Source: an uncultured Bacilli bacterium (GTDB taxonomy: Bacteria; Bacillota_I; Bacilli_A; ML615J-28; CAG-313). Taken from it: 52,583 nt of DNA. Shown here piece after piece: positions 24,645-34,121 of this stretch (positions are counted from its first letter, which is position 1; each line of letters begins with the position of its first letter). Below the pieces are notes generated by a model. It was not told the origin of the DNA and made no database searches. It was given only the letters and a program-made list of their open reading frames with translations. The stretch lies in contig CAJGDR010000001.1 of the NCBI GenBank assembly GCA_904502205.1, positions 1-52,583 on the forward strand. Direction: 5' to 3'. Position numbers and translations under genes: made by a program.

Positions 24645-26162
24645 TTAATCATCTAATGAAGCAAAAGATTCAAGTTTTTTAGTTGGTACTGGTTTACTAT
24701 CACCATGACGTACAAATAACATTACAACGAATGCTAAAGCCGCAAAAATAGTACAGTATGGGAATAACGCACCATAACCAAATTGTTTCATATCCATAAA
24801 TACACCTGATAAAACTGGTGTGATAATTTGAGCAGTCATTGAAGCTGTATAATAAATACCTGTATATTTACCAACATTGTTACCTTTACTCATCTCAACT
24901 ACCATTGGATAAGAGTTAACATTAATTGTCGCCCATCCAATACCTGCTAAAGCCATCGCAACCCAAATTAATAAAGCTGTTTTAGCTGTAATAAAAATTG
25001 CAAGGAAGAAAGCTGAGAATAAAATGGCAACACCAATTAAAATTGTCTTTTTACGACCAATTTTAGTTGCTAATACACCAATTGGTATATAAGTAATAAT
25101 TGCAGCTCCTTGTGCTACAAGTAATGGCATTGAATAACCAGTATTAAGCACTGATGTAGCATATACTGAGAATTTGCTAGTAGCAGCATTATATGCCATA
25201 TACCAGAATACAACTCCTAGTAAAATACAAATAAATGATTTAAATACATCTTTTGACATTTTACCTGTTTCAGGATCTTCTAAATCAGCAGCATCTTCAA
25301 CACCAAATTCTTTTTCAATGTTAGTCATTTCTTCATTTAATTTAGGTTCATTAACTTTCCATAAGAAAATTGCTAAACCAAGTAACATTAATGTTCCTAT
25401 TACAATAAATAACGGTGTATAACTTTGATATTCGATTGATAAGAAAGTCATAATAACTAATGAAATGATACCACCAGCAGAACCCATTAAATTGATAATT
25501 GCATTAGCTTTACTTCTTAATGGTTTTGGAGTCACATCAGGCATTAAAGAAACAGCAGGTGTTCTAAATGTTGCCATAGCAAGCAATACTAAGAATAATA
25601 TTACCAAGAAACCAACATAGAAACCTACATTTTGTTTTCTAATTTCAGCAACATATTCACTTCTTTGTAAAGAAGCATCTTCTTTTTCTTCATAATTTAA
25701 TGATATGCCTTTATATTCAAAAGTGAAATATTCTTCATCTAATTCTACAAATCTAAATTCTCCATTTTTACAAATTACAGTTACACCAGAAGCAACAGCT
25801 TTAACATCAGCTTTTACTGTAACAATATCTCCAATTTTCGCATTTTCGATTTTAGAATTTTGAGCATTATCAAATAATGAAACGCCAGTTAATAAAATTG
25901 CAGCACATATTGTTCCAAAGAAAATATAAGGTGTTCTTTTTCCTTTTTTTGTTTTAGTTCTATCTGATAAAGCACCAAAAATCGGTAATAATACTATAGC
26001 TACAATATTATCAAGTGCCATAACAAATCCAGAAGCAGTTTGTGATAATCCAAACGAGTCAATTAACATTTTTGCAATTACGGCATCATATACTTGCCAA
26101 AATAATTGTATTATTAAAAATGCAAATCCTACGTATATTGTTTTTTTAACATCTAATTTCAT
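24645..26162 (-). CDS. MFS transporter (SLC45/GPH-like) with an inserted outer domain
   Basis: Major facilitator of 505 residues. The first half has LPIFGALSDRTKTKKGKRTPYIF (about 59-81), the SLC45/GPH-type loop 2-3 motif; the second half has LATKIGRKKTILIG. Between helix 3 (about 79-97) and helix 4 (about 181-200), where these carriers have a few residues, there is an insert of about 80 (98-179). It is soluble and beta-rich in appearance (KIGDIVTVKADVKAV, GVTVICKNGEFRFVE). By topology it faces outside. The gene follows the 5'-nucleotidase lipoprotein at 19 bases, so a nucleoside or sugar substrate freed at the surface is plausible. Confidence 0.82.
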   Translation of the reverse strand: MKLDVKKTIYVGFAFLIIQLFWQVYDAVIAKMLIDSFGLSQTASGFVMALDNIVAIVLLPIFGALSDRTKTKKGKRTPYIFFGTICAAILLTGVSLFDNAQNSKIENAKIGDIVTVKADVKAVASGVTVICKNGEFRFVELDEEYFTFEYKGISLNYEEKEDASLQRSEYVAEIRKQNVGFYVGFLVILFLVLLAMATFRTPAVSLMPDVTPKPLRSKANAIINLMGSAGGIISLVIMTFLSIEYQSYTPLFIVIGTLMLLGLAIFLWKVNEPKLNEEMTNIEKEFGVEDAADLEDPETGKMSKDVFKSFICILLGVVFWYMAYNAATSKFSVYATSVLNTGYSMPLLVAQGAAIITYIPIGVLATKIGRKKTILIGVAILFSAFFLAIFITAKTALLIWVAMALAGIGWATINVNSYPMVVEMSKGNNVGKYTGIYYTASMTAQIITPVLSGVFMDMKQFGYGALFPYCTIFAALAFVVMLFVRHGDSKPVPTKKLESFASLDD

Positions 26163-26181
26163 AAAATAAACCTTTCTTTTT

Positions 26182-27654
26182 TTAATCTAGCCATTTTTGA
26201 TTAGAATTTTTTAATTCACGTAATGCATCTATCATCACATCACGTACTAATAATTGTAATATTTCAATATCTTGTCCTTTATTATAAATGCATGATTCAC
26301 GATCAAATAGATAATCAACACACGCAAATGTATAAACTTTATCATCTTCAATTAACAATCCATCAATATAAAATGATGAACCACTAATTTCTACATTACT
26401 TGAGAACACTGCATCATTGATTAATAAAATATTTTTAAGATCACTACCTTTTACTTGACAAGTTTTGATTAAATTATCAAATGGCATAATCTCATATATT
26501 TTTTTCACAGTTACATTTGATCCTTCATTAATAGGAAAAGCAGATTGTCTAATACCACCAGAATTAATTGCAGCTAAATCACAATCTACAGCTTGATAAA
26601 TTGCATCAGCAGTCCAATTACAAACTGATCCTTTAGATACATAATTTCCTGCAGTTGATATTACTTCATTCATTATAGGAGCAATTTCTTGTGTCATTTG
26701 ATTTACCATTTGTTCAACAGTTAAATCAATACCATCAGGATATAAACTCATGTCATGATTAAATGGAATACCTTCACTAAATGATGTATTTTCACTATCA
26801 AAATCAAACACAATTTCAGTCATATATTCACCAGCTGTACCAGCTTGTGTTAATGGAATATCATCACCATTACCATTACGAATTGAATCTTCGTAAATTG
26901 TATGAGTATGTCCATTAATAATGCCATCAACAGCAGAATCTCCACTAAATGATGCAATTTTTAAATTAGTCGAACTAGAAGCATCATGTCCCATTACTAA
27001 AACAAGTTCACAACCTTTAGTTGTACGTAATTCTTTTGATAATTCACCAATTCTATCAACAGGATCAACAAAATCATAATTTGCTACTTTCGAAGCTGAA
27101 ATATCACTTTCTAAAGTGCTTCCTATATAACCAATAATTCCAACTTGAAAACTTCCATAATCAACAACTTGATATTCATTCACATGTTGTGGAATTTTAT
27201 TTGTTGTTTTATCAATAATATTACAAGCTAAAAATGGGAAATTTGCTTCTCCATTACTTTCATTACCATCTACATAATTTAATACAGTTGATAAATCCCA
27301 GTCAAATTCATGATTACCAATAGTCATTGCATCAAATCGCATTTGATTCATAATTTTAACAGTATTTAATCCATACGAATAATTTGAAATAGCTGAACCT
27401 TGGAAAGTATCACCAGCACTAAGTAATAAAACTTCTTGTCCTTCTACTTGTCTTTCTTTTTCAACAAGCCAAGCAAGTCTTGAAATACCATATTCTCCAT
27501 TATCTTGTTCTAATGCTCCATGTAAGTCATTAACAACAAATACTTTTAATTTATCAATTTCATTTTTATTTTCTTCTTTACCTTTATCATCATTGTTACA
27601 TCCAACAATTAAAAATAAAGATAAAATTAATAAAATAATTTTTAATTTCTTCAT
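26182..27654 (-). CDS. 5'-nucleotidase/metallophosphoesterase lipoprotein
   Basis: Surface-anchored nucleotidase of 490 residues, UshA/YfkN type. The signal ends LFLIVGC with the lipid-attached Cys at about 19. The dimetal site is complete: NDLHGA, GDTFQG, GNHEFDWD, the MGHDA region and GHTHTIYED. The C-terminal substrate domain contains AINSGGIRQSAF and MPFDNL. It would release nucleosides and phosphate outside the cell. GAGG precedes the ATG and an extended -10 TGTTATAAT lies upstream. It heads the operon with the MFS carrier, and nucleoside salvage genes (pdp, deoC, deoD) occur elsewhere in the window. Confidence 0.9.
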   Translation of the reverse strand: MKKLKIILLILSLFLIVGCNNDDKGKEENKNEIDKLKVFVVNDLHGALEQDNGEYGISRLAWLVEKERQVEGQEVLLLSAGDTFQGSAISNYSYGLNTVKIMNQMRFDAMTIGNHEFDWDLSTVLNYVDGNESNGEANFPFLACNIIDKTTNKIPQHVNEYQVVDYGSFQVGIIGYIGSTLESDISASKVANYDFVDPVDRIGELSKELRTTKGCELVLVMGHDASSSTNLKIASFSGDSAVDGIINGHTHTIYEDSIRNGNGDDIPLTQAGTAGEYMTEIVFDFDSENTSFSEGIPFNHDMSLYPDGIDLTVEQMVNQMTQEIAPIMNEVISTAGNYVSKGSVCNWTADAIYQAVDCDLAAINSGGIRQSAFPINEGSNVTVKKIYEIMPFDNLIKTCQVKGSDLKNILLINDAVFSSNVEISGSSFYIDGLLIEDDKVYTFACVDYLFDRESCIYNKGQDIEILQLLVRDVMIDALRELKNSNQKWLD

Positions 27655-27733
27655 ATTTTATACCTCATAATGAATTATAACATATTTTGACAATTAAAGC
27701 CATTAATTAAGTATTCGATAATTAATAAAATGC

Positions 27734-27762
27734 TTGAATTTTCGAAGAATTTAGCGTATAAT
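27734..27762 (+). promoter_or_regulatory. Promoter of tRNA-Leu
   Basis: TTGAAT (27734-27739), a 17-base spacer and TATAAT (27757-27762); the start point would be about five bases before the mature tRNA. Confidence 0.85.
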
Positions 27763-27773
27763 ACCTAATAGAT

Positions 27774-27860
27774 GCCGGTGTGGTGAAATGGTAGACGCGA
27801 TGGACTCAAAATCCATTGAGTGATGAGCTCGTGTCGGTTCGAGTCCGACCACCGGCACCA
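27774..27860 (+). tRNA. tRNA-Leu (anticodon CAA)
   Basis: An 87-nt class II tRNA. The acceptor stem GCCGGTG pairs with CACCGGC, the anticodon stem ATGGA/TCCAT encloses CTCAAAA (anticodon CAA, reading UUG), there is a long variable arm, and the T arm holds GGTTCGAGTCC. The CCA end is encoded. A T-run follows without a clear hairpin, and pepT begins 28 bases downstream, so the two may share a transcript. Confidence 0.97.
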
Positions 27861-27888
27861 TTTTTTTTTACAAAAAATTGGAGGAAAT

Positions 27889-29088
27889 ATGAACATTTTA
27901 GAACGTTTTTTAAAATATGTAAGTTTTGATACTCAATCACAAGATGAATCAAAAACATTTCCAAGTACTTTAAAACAACATAAACTTGCCGATTTTTTAG
28001 TTGAAGAGTTAAAATCTTTAGGAGTTAACAATGCGTTTAAAGACGAAAACTCATATGTTTATGCCAATATTCCTGGTAAAATTAAAAAATCAATTGGTTT
28101 AATTGCTCATCTAGACACAGCTTTAGAAATATCAGGCGCTAATATCAAACCAAACATTATTAATGAGTATGATGGTTCCGACATAAATTTAGGCAACAAT
28201 CTCGAAATTAAAAAAAGCGACTATCCTTTTTTAAATAATCTAATAGGGCATCAACTTGTTACAACTGATGGAACTACATTGCTAGGAGCTGATGATAAAG
28301 CAGGTATAGCAATCATCATGTCGATTATTGAAAAAGTTTTACATTCAACAGATGATTTACCAACTATTTATATTGCATTTACTCCAGATGAGGAAGTTGG
28401 TAACGGAACACTTCATTTTAATTACGATTATTTTAAAGTTGATTTTGCTTATACTGTTGATGGTGGTCCAATTAACTATATTAACTATGAAAACTTTAAT
28501 GCTGCTAGTGCTTTTATTAAAGTTATTGGAAAAAGTATTCACCCAGGTAGTGCAAAAGACAAAATGGTTAATAGTTTGATGGTTGCAATGGAATTTGATC
28601 GTCTTCTACCAGTAAACAGTCGACCAGAATATACAGAAGGCCATGAAGGATTTAACCATCTAAATGATTTAGAAGGTAGTGTTAATGAAACAAATATGAG
28701 TTACATTATCAGAAATCATGATTTTATTAAATTTGAAAATCAAAAACAAGATTTTATTAGAATTAAAAACTATTTAAATCAAAAATATGGTTATGAAGTG
28801 ATAAAATTAGAAATAGTTGATAGCTATCGTAATATGAAAGAATTAATCTTACCACATCCTGAAATTCTTGAGTATCCATCAAATGCTTTAAAAGAATTTG
28901 GTTATACACCGGTAATGGAACCAATTAGAGGTGGTACAGATGGTGCAAGACTTTCATATGAAGGTATCTTATGTCCAAATTTAGGAACAGGTAGTTATAA
29001 TCATCATGGTCCAATGGAATTTGCTGACATAACTGATATGAACAAAATGGTTGATATTATTTATTATATGTTAACAACTATAAAATAA
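27889..29088 (+). CDS. pepT: Peptidase T (tripeptide aminopeptidase)
   Basis: Zinc tripeptidase of the M20B family, cytoplasmic, 399 residues. Metal ligands and catalytic motifs: LIAHLDTA with His74, the TTLLGADDKAG bridge Asp, TPDEEVGNG with the catalytic Glu pair, and the dimerisation domain with GKSIHPGSAK; near the end RGGTDGARLS and PNLGTGSYNHHGPMEF. The ATG at 27889 is chosen because GGAGG lies four bases upstream; a longer frame would run into the tRNA gene. Confidence 0.95.
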   Translation: MNILERFLKYVSFDTQSQDESKTFPSTLKQHKLADFLVEELKSLGVNNAFKDENSYVYANIPGKIKKSIGLIAHLDTALEISGANIKPNIINEYDGSDINLGNNLEIKKSDYPFLNNLIGHQLVTTDGTTLLGADDKAGIAIIMSIIEKVLHSTDDLPTIYIAFTPDEEVGNGTLHFNYDYFKVDFAYTVDGGPINYINYENFNAASAFIKVIGKSIHPGSAKDKMVNSLMVAMEFDRLLPVNSRPEYTEGHEGFNHLNDLEGSVNETNMSYIIRNHDFIKFENQKQDFIRIKNYLNQKYGYEVIKLEIVDSYRNMKELILPHPEILEYPSNALKEFGYTPVMEPIRGGTDGARLSYEGILCPNLGTGSYNHHGPMEFADITDMNKMVDIIYYMLTTIK

Positions 29089-29112
29089 AAAAAAGCACGT
29101 AAGTGCTTTTTT
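29089..29112. terminator. Bidirectional terminator between pepT and pdp
   Basis: A 10-bp stem (29089-29098 with 29103-29112, loop GTAA) with T-rich tails on both strands, between two convergent genes. Confidence 0.85.
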
Positions 29113-29115
29113 ATT

Positions 29116-30426
29116 TTATCTTATTGTATCTAAAATAACCTTTGGTTTTTCAACAACTTCACTTGTTAAAGTATAAGCATCAAGAATTCTTTTCAAGGCC
29201 TCATTAGTATTTTTACCATTAGCATAAACAGTAGCAATTAAATCTCCACTATGAAGTTCATCACCAACTTTTTTATTTAAAATAATACCTACACTATGAT
29301 CAATATTATCTTCTTTCTTTTGACGTCCAGCTCCAAGCATCACAGATGCGATACCAATTTCTTCTGCATCAATAGCCTCAATATATACAGGATCTTCATT
29401 TTGATAAGTAAGTTCAATTATTTCTGATGCTTCTTTAAATAATGAATAATCATTGATTACGTCAGGATTTCCACCTTGTGCAATGATCATTTCTTTAAGT
29501 TTATTTAAAGCACTGCCATTATCAATCGTTTCTTGAGCAAGTGCTTTTGCTGTATCAATGTTGTCAGTAATTCCTGTAACTAAAAGAATTTCAGCCGTAA
29601 GTTCTAAACAAAGTTCAGTAAAGTCTTCAGGACCATTACCTTTTAAAGTTTCAATAGCTTCAATTACTTCTAAACTATTACCAACAGCATTACCTAATGG
29701 TTGATTCATGTTTGTAATAGTTGCTACAGTATCACGTTTAGCCATTTTACCAATTTTAACCATTGCTTTAGCTAAACTTGTTGCACTTTCTAAATCTTTC
29801 ATGAAAGCACCTTTACCAACTTTTACATCTAATACAATATGATCTGCTCCACTTGCAAGTTTTTTGGACATAATAGATGCAACAATCATACCTTCTGATT
29901 CTATCGTACCAGTCACATCACGTAATGCATATAGTTTTTTATCAGCTGGAGTAATATTGGCACTTTGACCGATAATCGCAAGACCAATTTCATTAACTTG
30001 TTTAAAAAATTGTTCACTTTGAAGTTCAATTGTAAATCCAGGAATCGATTCAAGTTTATCTAATGTTCCACCTGAATGACCTAAACCTCTTCCACTCATT
30101 TTTGCTAGTTTAACACCAAGTGCACTTGCCATTGGAGCAACAACTAAACTTGTTTTATCTCCAACACCACCTGTTGAATGTTTATCAACTTTAATACCAT
30201 TAATTGGTGATAAGTCAATTTCATCACCACTTTTTAACATTGCAGTTGTAAAATCTAGTGTTTCTCGACTTGATAGTGGATTATAATAAATTGCCATCAT
30301 TAATGCTGAAACTTGATAATCTGGAATTGAACCATTTACATAGTTTTCAATGATGAAATTAATTTCATCAGTTGAAAGTTCAGCACCATTTCTTTTTTTA
30401 ATAATTAAATCTACCATTCTAAACAT
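29116..30426 (-). CDS. pdp: Pyrimidine-nucleoside phosphorylase
   Basis: Splits uridine, thymidine or deoxyuridine with phosphate; 436 residues. The family signature SGRGLGHSGGTLDKLESIPG is at about residues 109-128 (in two parts), phosphate-binding KHSTGGVGDKTS at about 82-93, and VGKGAFMK at about 202-209. The Lys/Ser residues of the Gram-positive pdp type are kept. GAGGTG is correctly spaced for the first ATG. It supplies deoxyribose-1-phosphate; deoC for its further use lies at 39.8 kb. Divergent to the histidine phosphatase gene with 72 bases between. Confidence 0.93.
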   Translation of the reverse strand: MFRMVDLIIKKRNGAELSTDEINFIIENYVNGSIPDYQVSALMMAIYYNPLSSRETLDFTTAMLKSGDEIDLSPINGIKVDKHSTGGVGDKTSLVVAPMASALGVKLAKMSGRGLGHSGGTLDKLESIPGFTIELQSEQFFKQVNEIGLAIIGQSANITPADKKLYALRDVTGTIESEGMIVASIMSKKLASGADHIVLDVKVGKGAFMKDLESATSLAKAMVKIGKMAKRDTVATITNMNQPLGNAVGNSLEVIEAIETLKGNGPEDFTELCLELTAEILLVTGITDNIDTAKALAQETIDNGSALNKLKEMIIAQGGNPDVINDYSLFKEASEIIELTYQNEDPVYIEAIDAEEIGIASVMLGAGRQKKEDNIDHSVGIILNKKVGDELHSGDLIATVYANGKNTNEALKRILDAYTLTSEVVEKPKVILDTIR

Positions 30427-30498
30427 TTAGAACACCTCTTCTTTATTAATTTTACACCAAATTTTTTAAAATATGATAAAATAGTTTTGGTGATTATA

Positions 30499-31071
30499 AT
30501 GAATACAACAATTTACTTTGTCCGCCATGGACAAACCGACGCAAACAAAGCAAGAATATTTTCAGGACAAATTGATACTCCCCTTAATGATACTGGTCGT
30601 GAACAAGTAAGAAACACTTGTAATCTAATCAACCAATTAGGTATTAAATGGGATGTAATTATATCAAGTACCCTTTCAAGAGCTTACGAAACCGCTCAGA
30701 TTATTAATCAATTTTTTCCTATTAACGTCGATATTATTAAAGATTCATTAGCAATTGAAAGAAGTTTTGGTAAAGCCGAAGGAATACCAATTTCTGATGA
30801 AAATTATCGACGTATAATGAATTGTGAATTTGAAGATGAAGAATCAGAAACAGCAATAATTAATCGAGCTCAAACCTTTATTAAAAATATATTAAATAAA
30901 TATCCGGGAAAAACAATCTTAGTAGTTACCCATTCTCATTTTTTAAAAGGTTGTTTTAAGCCATTTTTACCAGAACTTAGATTCGACACAAAAACTGTTA
31001 ATGCTGGTTTAAGTAGACTAGTTTTTGATGAAAACTATAACTGTCTTTTTGCTGATCTAATAATGAAATAG
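30499..31071 (+). CDS. Histidine phosphatase family protein (phosphoglycerate mutase-like)
   Basis: A 190-residue phosphatase of the PhoE/CobC/GpmB group. The N-terminal YFVRHGQTDANKAR carries the catalytic His; SSTLSRAYETAQII and the second His in LVVTHSHFLKG complete the site. Only one Glu region (ERSFGKAEG) resembles GpmA, so a general phosphatase is more likely than a glycolytic mutase. The ATG at 30499 is used because GGTGAT is six bases upstream; TTG at 30487 lies inside this site. Confidence 0.88.
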   Translation: MNTTIYFVRHGQTDANKARIFSGQIDTPLNDTGREQVRNTCNLINQLGIKWDVIISSTLSRAYETAQIINQFFPINVDIIKDSLAIERSFGKAEGIPISDENYRRIMNCEFEDEESETAIINRAQTFIKNILNKYPGKTILVVTHSHFLKGCFKPFLPELRFDTKTVNAGLSRLVFDENYNCLFADLIMK

Positions 31072-31091
31072 ACCCTATTGGGTCTTTTTTT
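31070..31091 (+). terminator. Terminator of the histidine phosphatase gene
   Basis: AGACCC (31070-31075) pairs with GGGTCT (31080-31085), loop TATT, then seven Ts. The hairpin overlaps the stop codons of both convergent genes. Confidence 0.85.
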
Positions 31092-31536
31092 CATATACAC
31101 AAAAATCTAATTCTTCGTGTTCTTCTTTACTTATTAAATTATATTTAGAATAATCAATTGGTGGGAAATATACGTCCCCTTCATATTCTTTTTTTACATG
31201 TGTAATATATAAACGATCACATATTGGAAGTAACATTTCATAAATCATCTTACCACCAATAATAAATACTTCTTCATCTGGTAGTTCATCAATACTTTTA
31301 ATTGGTATTGCACCACCTGGTAAAGATTCTTCATAAGTTAAAACATAGTTTTTACGATTAGGAAGTGGTTTACCTATACGACTATAAATTGATAAAAAAG
31401 TATTATAACCCATAAAAACTGGATGGCCAGATGTTACTTTTTTAAAGTATTTTAAGTCTTCAGGATAATGCCAAGGCAAGTCATTTCCTTTACCAATTAA
31501 CCCATTAACACCGATTGCAACAATCAAAGATTTCAT
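31075..31536 (-). CDS. folA: Dihydrofolate reductase
   Basis: NADPH-dependent reduction of dihydrofolate, recycling the folate oxidised by ThyA; 153 residues. Motifs: VNGLIGKGNDLPWHYPEDLKYFKK in segments (about 9-32), with the active acid Asp/Glu at PEDL, VFMGYNTF in place of the usual VMGRKTW, and EEVFIIGGKMIYE for NADPH binding. Its ATG overlaps the thyA stop by one base, so translation is coupled. Confidence 0.93.
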   Translation of the reverse strand: MKSLIVAIGVNGLIGKGNDLPWHYPEDLKYFKKVTSGHPVFMGYNTFLSIYSRIGKPLPNRKNYVLTYEESLPGGAIPIKSIDELPDEEVFIIGGKMIYEMLLPICDRLYITHVKKEYEGDVYFPPIDYSKYNLISKEEHEELDFCVYEKKTQ

Positions 31537-32420
31537 TATACAGCTACCGTTCCTTTCAAACCACTATGTGGATTATAATCTACTAGTTCAAAATCTTCAA
31601 AAACAAAGTCTTCAATATTTTTTTGATTACCTTTAATAATCATTTTAGGTAAACTTCTTGGAGTTCTTTTTAATTGTTTATTAATTTGTTCCAAATGATT
31701 TACATAAATATGTGCATCACCTAATGTATGAACAAATTCTCCAAGTTCTAAATTACAAATTTTAGCAACCATCATTGTTAATAATGCGTAAGACGCAATA
31801 TTAAATGGAACACCTAAAAATACATCAGCTGATCTTTGGTACAACATACAAGATAATTTGCCATCATTTACAAAGAATTGGAATAATGTATGACATGGTG
31901 GTAATACCATTTTATCAATTAATAATGGATTCCAACTACATACTATTAATCTTCTTGAATCAGGATTAGTTTTTATTTGTTCGATAACATTCGCTAATTG
32001 ATCTACAAAACCTGAATTTTCATCAAATCCAAAGTTACGCCATTGACGACCGTATACAGGTCCTAAGTCACCATATTCTTCTGCAAACTCAGGATCATTT
32101 TTTACTTTATCGATAAATTCCTCGATTGTTTCACCTTTATAATCACTAGAATTTACATATGCTTTATAAGGCCATTCGTTCCAAATACGAACATCATTAT
32201 CAACTAGGTATTTAATGTTTGTGTCACCTTTAACAAACCATAAAAGCTCATGAATAATTGCTCTTAAATATACTTTTTTTGTAGTTAATAATGGGAAGCC
32301 TTCATTTAAATCAAAACGCATTTGATAACCAAAACGTGATATTGTACCTGTTCCAGTACGATCAGATTTGTTTGTACCTTGTTCTAAAATTGTTCTACAT
32401 AAATCTAGATATTGTTTCAT
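31536..32420 (-). CDS. thyA: Thymidylate synthase
   Basis: Makes dTMP from dUMP with methylene-tetrahydrofolate; 294 residues. The catalytic Cys176 is in [17 protein letters not shown] (21-26), [12 protein letters not shown] and SRRLIV (phosphate-binding Arg pair) and [15 protein letters not shown] are all present. The insert of about 30-50 residues around 90-120 is the longer Lactobacillus-like form. The ATG at 32420 is used, with GAGGTG six bases upstream. An extended -10 promoter (TGATATAAT, 32436-32441) lies just before. Confidence 0.95.
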   Translation of the reverse strand: MKQYLDLCRTILEQGTNKSDRTGTGTISRFGYQMRFDLNEGFPLLTTKKVYLRAIIHELLWFVKGDTNIKYLVDNDVRIWNEWPYKAYVNSSDYKGETIEEFIDKVKNDPEFAEEYGDLGPVYGRQWRNFGFDENSGFVDQLANVIEQIKTNPDSRRLIVCSWNPLLIDKMVLPPCHTLFQFFVNDGKLSCMLYQRSADVFLGVPFNIASYALLTMMVAKICNLELGEFVHTLGDAHIYVNHLEQINKQLKRTPRSLPKMIIKGNQKNIEDFVFEDFELVDYNPHSGLKGTVAV

Positions 32421-32435
32421 AATACACCTCAAGGT

Positions 32436-32441
32436 ATTATA
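32436..32441 (-). promoter_or_regulatory. Extended -10 element of thyA-folA
   Basis: Minus-strand TATAAT preceded by TGA gives the extended -10; the -35 is weak. Confidence 0.6.
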
Positions 32442-32477
32442 TCACAATTCTTAATTTAATTGTATAAATTTAATACT

Positions 32478-32516
32478 AAAAAAAGATACATTTAGATTGC
32501 TCTAAATGTATCTTTT
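32478..32516 (-). terminator. Strong terminator after the short ssb gene
   Basis: A perfect 16-bp stem (32481-32496 with 32501-32516, loop TTGC) followed on the minus strand by seven Ts. Confidence 0.92.
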
Positions 32517-32517
32517 A

Positions 32518-32847
32518 CTATAAACTAATAAAATTAATCCTTTCAACATAAATACTTGGTATTTTAATATTAATTTGTTCCCCCTTATCATTAATAATTT
32601 TTTCTTCTTTTGTAATTAAATGACCTCTAACAGCAACTGTAGAGCCTTTATTACAATATTCTGCGATATTTTGGGCTATTCCGTTCCATACAGTACAATT
32701 AATAAAATATGTATCATATTCACCTTCCATGTTTTTAAATGGTCGATGTACTGCAAGTGAAAAATTACCAACTACCTGCCCATTTTCTAAAGTTTTCAGT
32801 GTTGGTTTATCTGTCATTTTTCCAATCAATAAAACTAAATTAAACAT
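32518..32847 (-). CDS. Short single-stranded DNA-binding protein (SsbB-like)
   Basis: A 109-residue OB-fold protein: FNLVLLIGKMTDKPTLKTLENGQ (start), FSLAVHRPF, YFINCTVWNGIAQNIAEYCNKGSTVAVRGHL. It ends directly after the last strand (VERINFISL) and lacks the linker and acidic C-terminal tail (DDDIPF type) that recruits partner proteins. In B. subtilis the tail-less paralogue SsbB works in natural competence. It has its own extended -10 (TGGTATAAT, 32889-32894) and GGAGG. It is not beside rpsF/rpsR, where the main ssb normally lies, so it is likely a second copy. Confidence 0.85.
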   Translation of the reverse strand: MFNLVLLIGKMTDKPTLKTLENGQVVGNFSLAVHRPFKNMEGEYDTYFINCTVWNGIAQNIAEYCNKGSTVAVRGHLITKEEKIINDKGEQINIKIPSIYVERINFISL

Positions 32848-32888
32848 TTTTTCCTCCATAAGTATATTTATCAATAGGTTGCAAGACA

Positions 32889-33092
32889 ATTATACCAATT
32901 ATTAAATTAAATATAAAATTGCTTATTGATTGTTGAATTGATAGAAATTCTTTTGTTCAAGAAAAATTTGTTATTTTATTATTTATTTAAAATAAATAAT
33001 ATAAAAATATATAATAAATTTCAACAAATATTTTTATAAGCAAAAAGTTATATTTTTTAAATTTTAGGAAAAAATAGAAATAGGTGATAATC
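32889..33092. promoter_or_regulatory. AT-rich divergent region between ssb and gerAB
   Basis: About 200 bases, more than 85 % A+T. The minus strand has the extended -10 TGGTATAAT for ssb at 32889-32894. For the germination operon on the plus strand I could not find a convincing sigma-G promoter (GnATR/CATnnTA); only an AGGTGAT ribosome site at 33082-33088 is clear. Confidence 0.5.
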
Positions 33093-34121
33093 TTGGAAAA
33101 AAGAAAATGTATATCAAATATCTATGTTTATTTAATCATGTTTTTCTATAATTTGAATTTTGCAAGCATTTGCTATTCATCATTTATTATGCGAGATTTT
33201 TCAAAAGTATCATGGATGATACCTTTATTATCATTAATTCCTATTATTATATTGATTCTTTTATATAAAACGCCAAATAAAATAGAAAACCTAAAAAGTA
33301 ACATCTTTTTTAAAATTTTATTGTTGATAAACTCAGTTATCCACAACGTTGTTCTTATTTACATTTCTAGTCATATGATGGGAATAAGCTTTTATCATTT
33401 AACTCCCGTTAGTCTTTTTGCTATTGTAACAATAATTTTAACTTGTGTTTTATCTTTCTTAGATATTAATAAGTTATTACGATTAGCTTTAATCTTAATT
33501 ACAGGTTTAATTTGGTTTGTACCTTTTATTTTCGACTTTGAATATAACAACAATGCTAATATGGAATTACTAGGTACAATTGATTTTAAAGTTTTTAAAG
33601 GTCTTTATTACACGACTATTTGTAGTGATTTGTTTTTATACACTATATATAATAAGGAATACCGCAATCCTATAAGTAAAAAAGCACTAATTATCGTTTC
33701 AATCATTATTATGGCATGTGCAAGTCTACAAATAATTGATAGTTATACATTAGTTAATTATCGTTACTATGAAGGATTAGAAATGCCTTCTTTAAATCGA
33801 TATTTTAGCCATCAAGGAAAAAGATTTTTTGAACATTTTGACATTTTACTTCTTTTTTTAACCCTAACTACAACATTTTACAAAGTGCCATTTAACGTAA
33901 TAATGGTTAAAGATACTTTAAACGAAAAATATCACAAATGTTTCGTTTTAATTTATTTTTTTATTTTACTACCATTAGTATTTTTTCTTATTCTAAATTA
34001 TGAATATTTAAGATTATTAATAATTTTGCTTTCAATTACTACTTTCCTATTATCAATAACAATAATTATACATTCAAGATGGAGGTCTAATAATGTATCA
34101 AAAGATCATCAAACAAATTAA
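33093..34121 (+). CDS. gerAB: Spore germinant receptor subunit B (GerAB family)
   Basis: Membrane transporter-like subunit that senses the germinant; 342 residues with about 10 hydrophobic helices (APC-like fold). It resembles GerAB/GerKB by helix pattern, size, and by lying with gerAA and gerAC; residue-level similarity is low. The start is set at TTG 33093, five bases after AGGTGAT; a GTG at 33084 would lie inside this site. Gene order is B-A-C rather than the A-B-C of B. subtilis gerA. The operon is expected to be forespore-expressed. Confidence 0.82.
   Translation: MEKRKCISNIYVYLIMFFYNLNFASICYSSFIMRDFSKVSWMIPLLSLIPIIILILLYKTPNKIENLKSNIFFKILLLINSVIHNVVLIYISSHMMGISFYHLTPVSLFAIVTIILTCVLSFLDINKLLRLALILITGLIWFVPFIFDFEYNNNANMELLGTIDFKVFKGLYYTTICSDLFLYTIYNKEYRNPISKKALIIVSIIIMACASLQIIDSYTLVNYRYYEGLEMPSLNRYFSHQGKRFFEHFDILLLFLTLTTTFYKVPFNVIMVKDTLNEKYHKCFVLIYFFILLPLVFFLILNYEYLRLLIILLSITTFLLSITIIIHSRWRSNNVSKDHQTN

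Noticed and set aside
27820..27888. N-terminal extension of pepT into the tRNA gene
   Set aside because: It would translate the tRNA-Leu 3' half; GGAGG and family homology place the start at 27889.
30487..30498. TTG start for the histidine phosphatase gene
   Set aside because: The TTG overlaps the GGTGAT ribosome site that serves the ATG at 30499.
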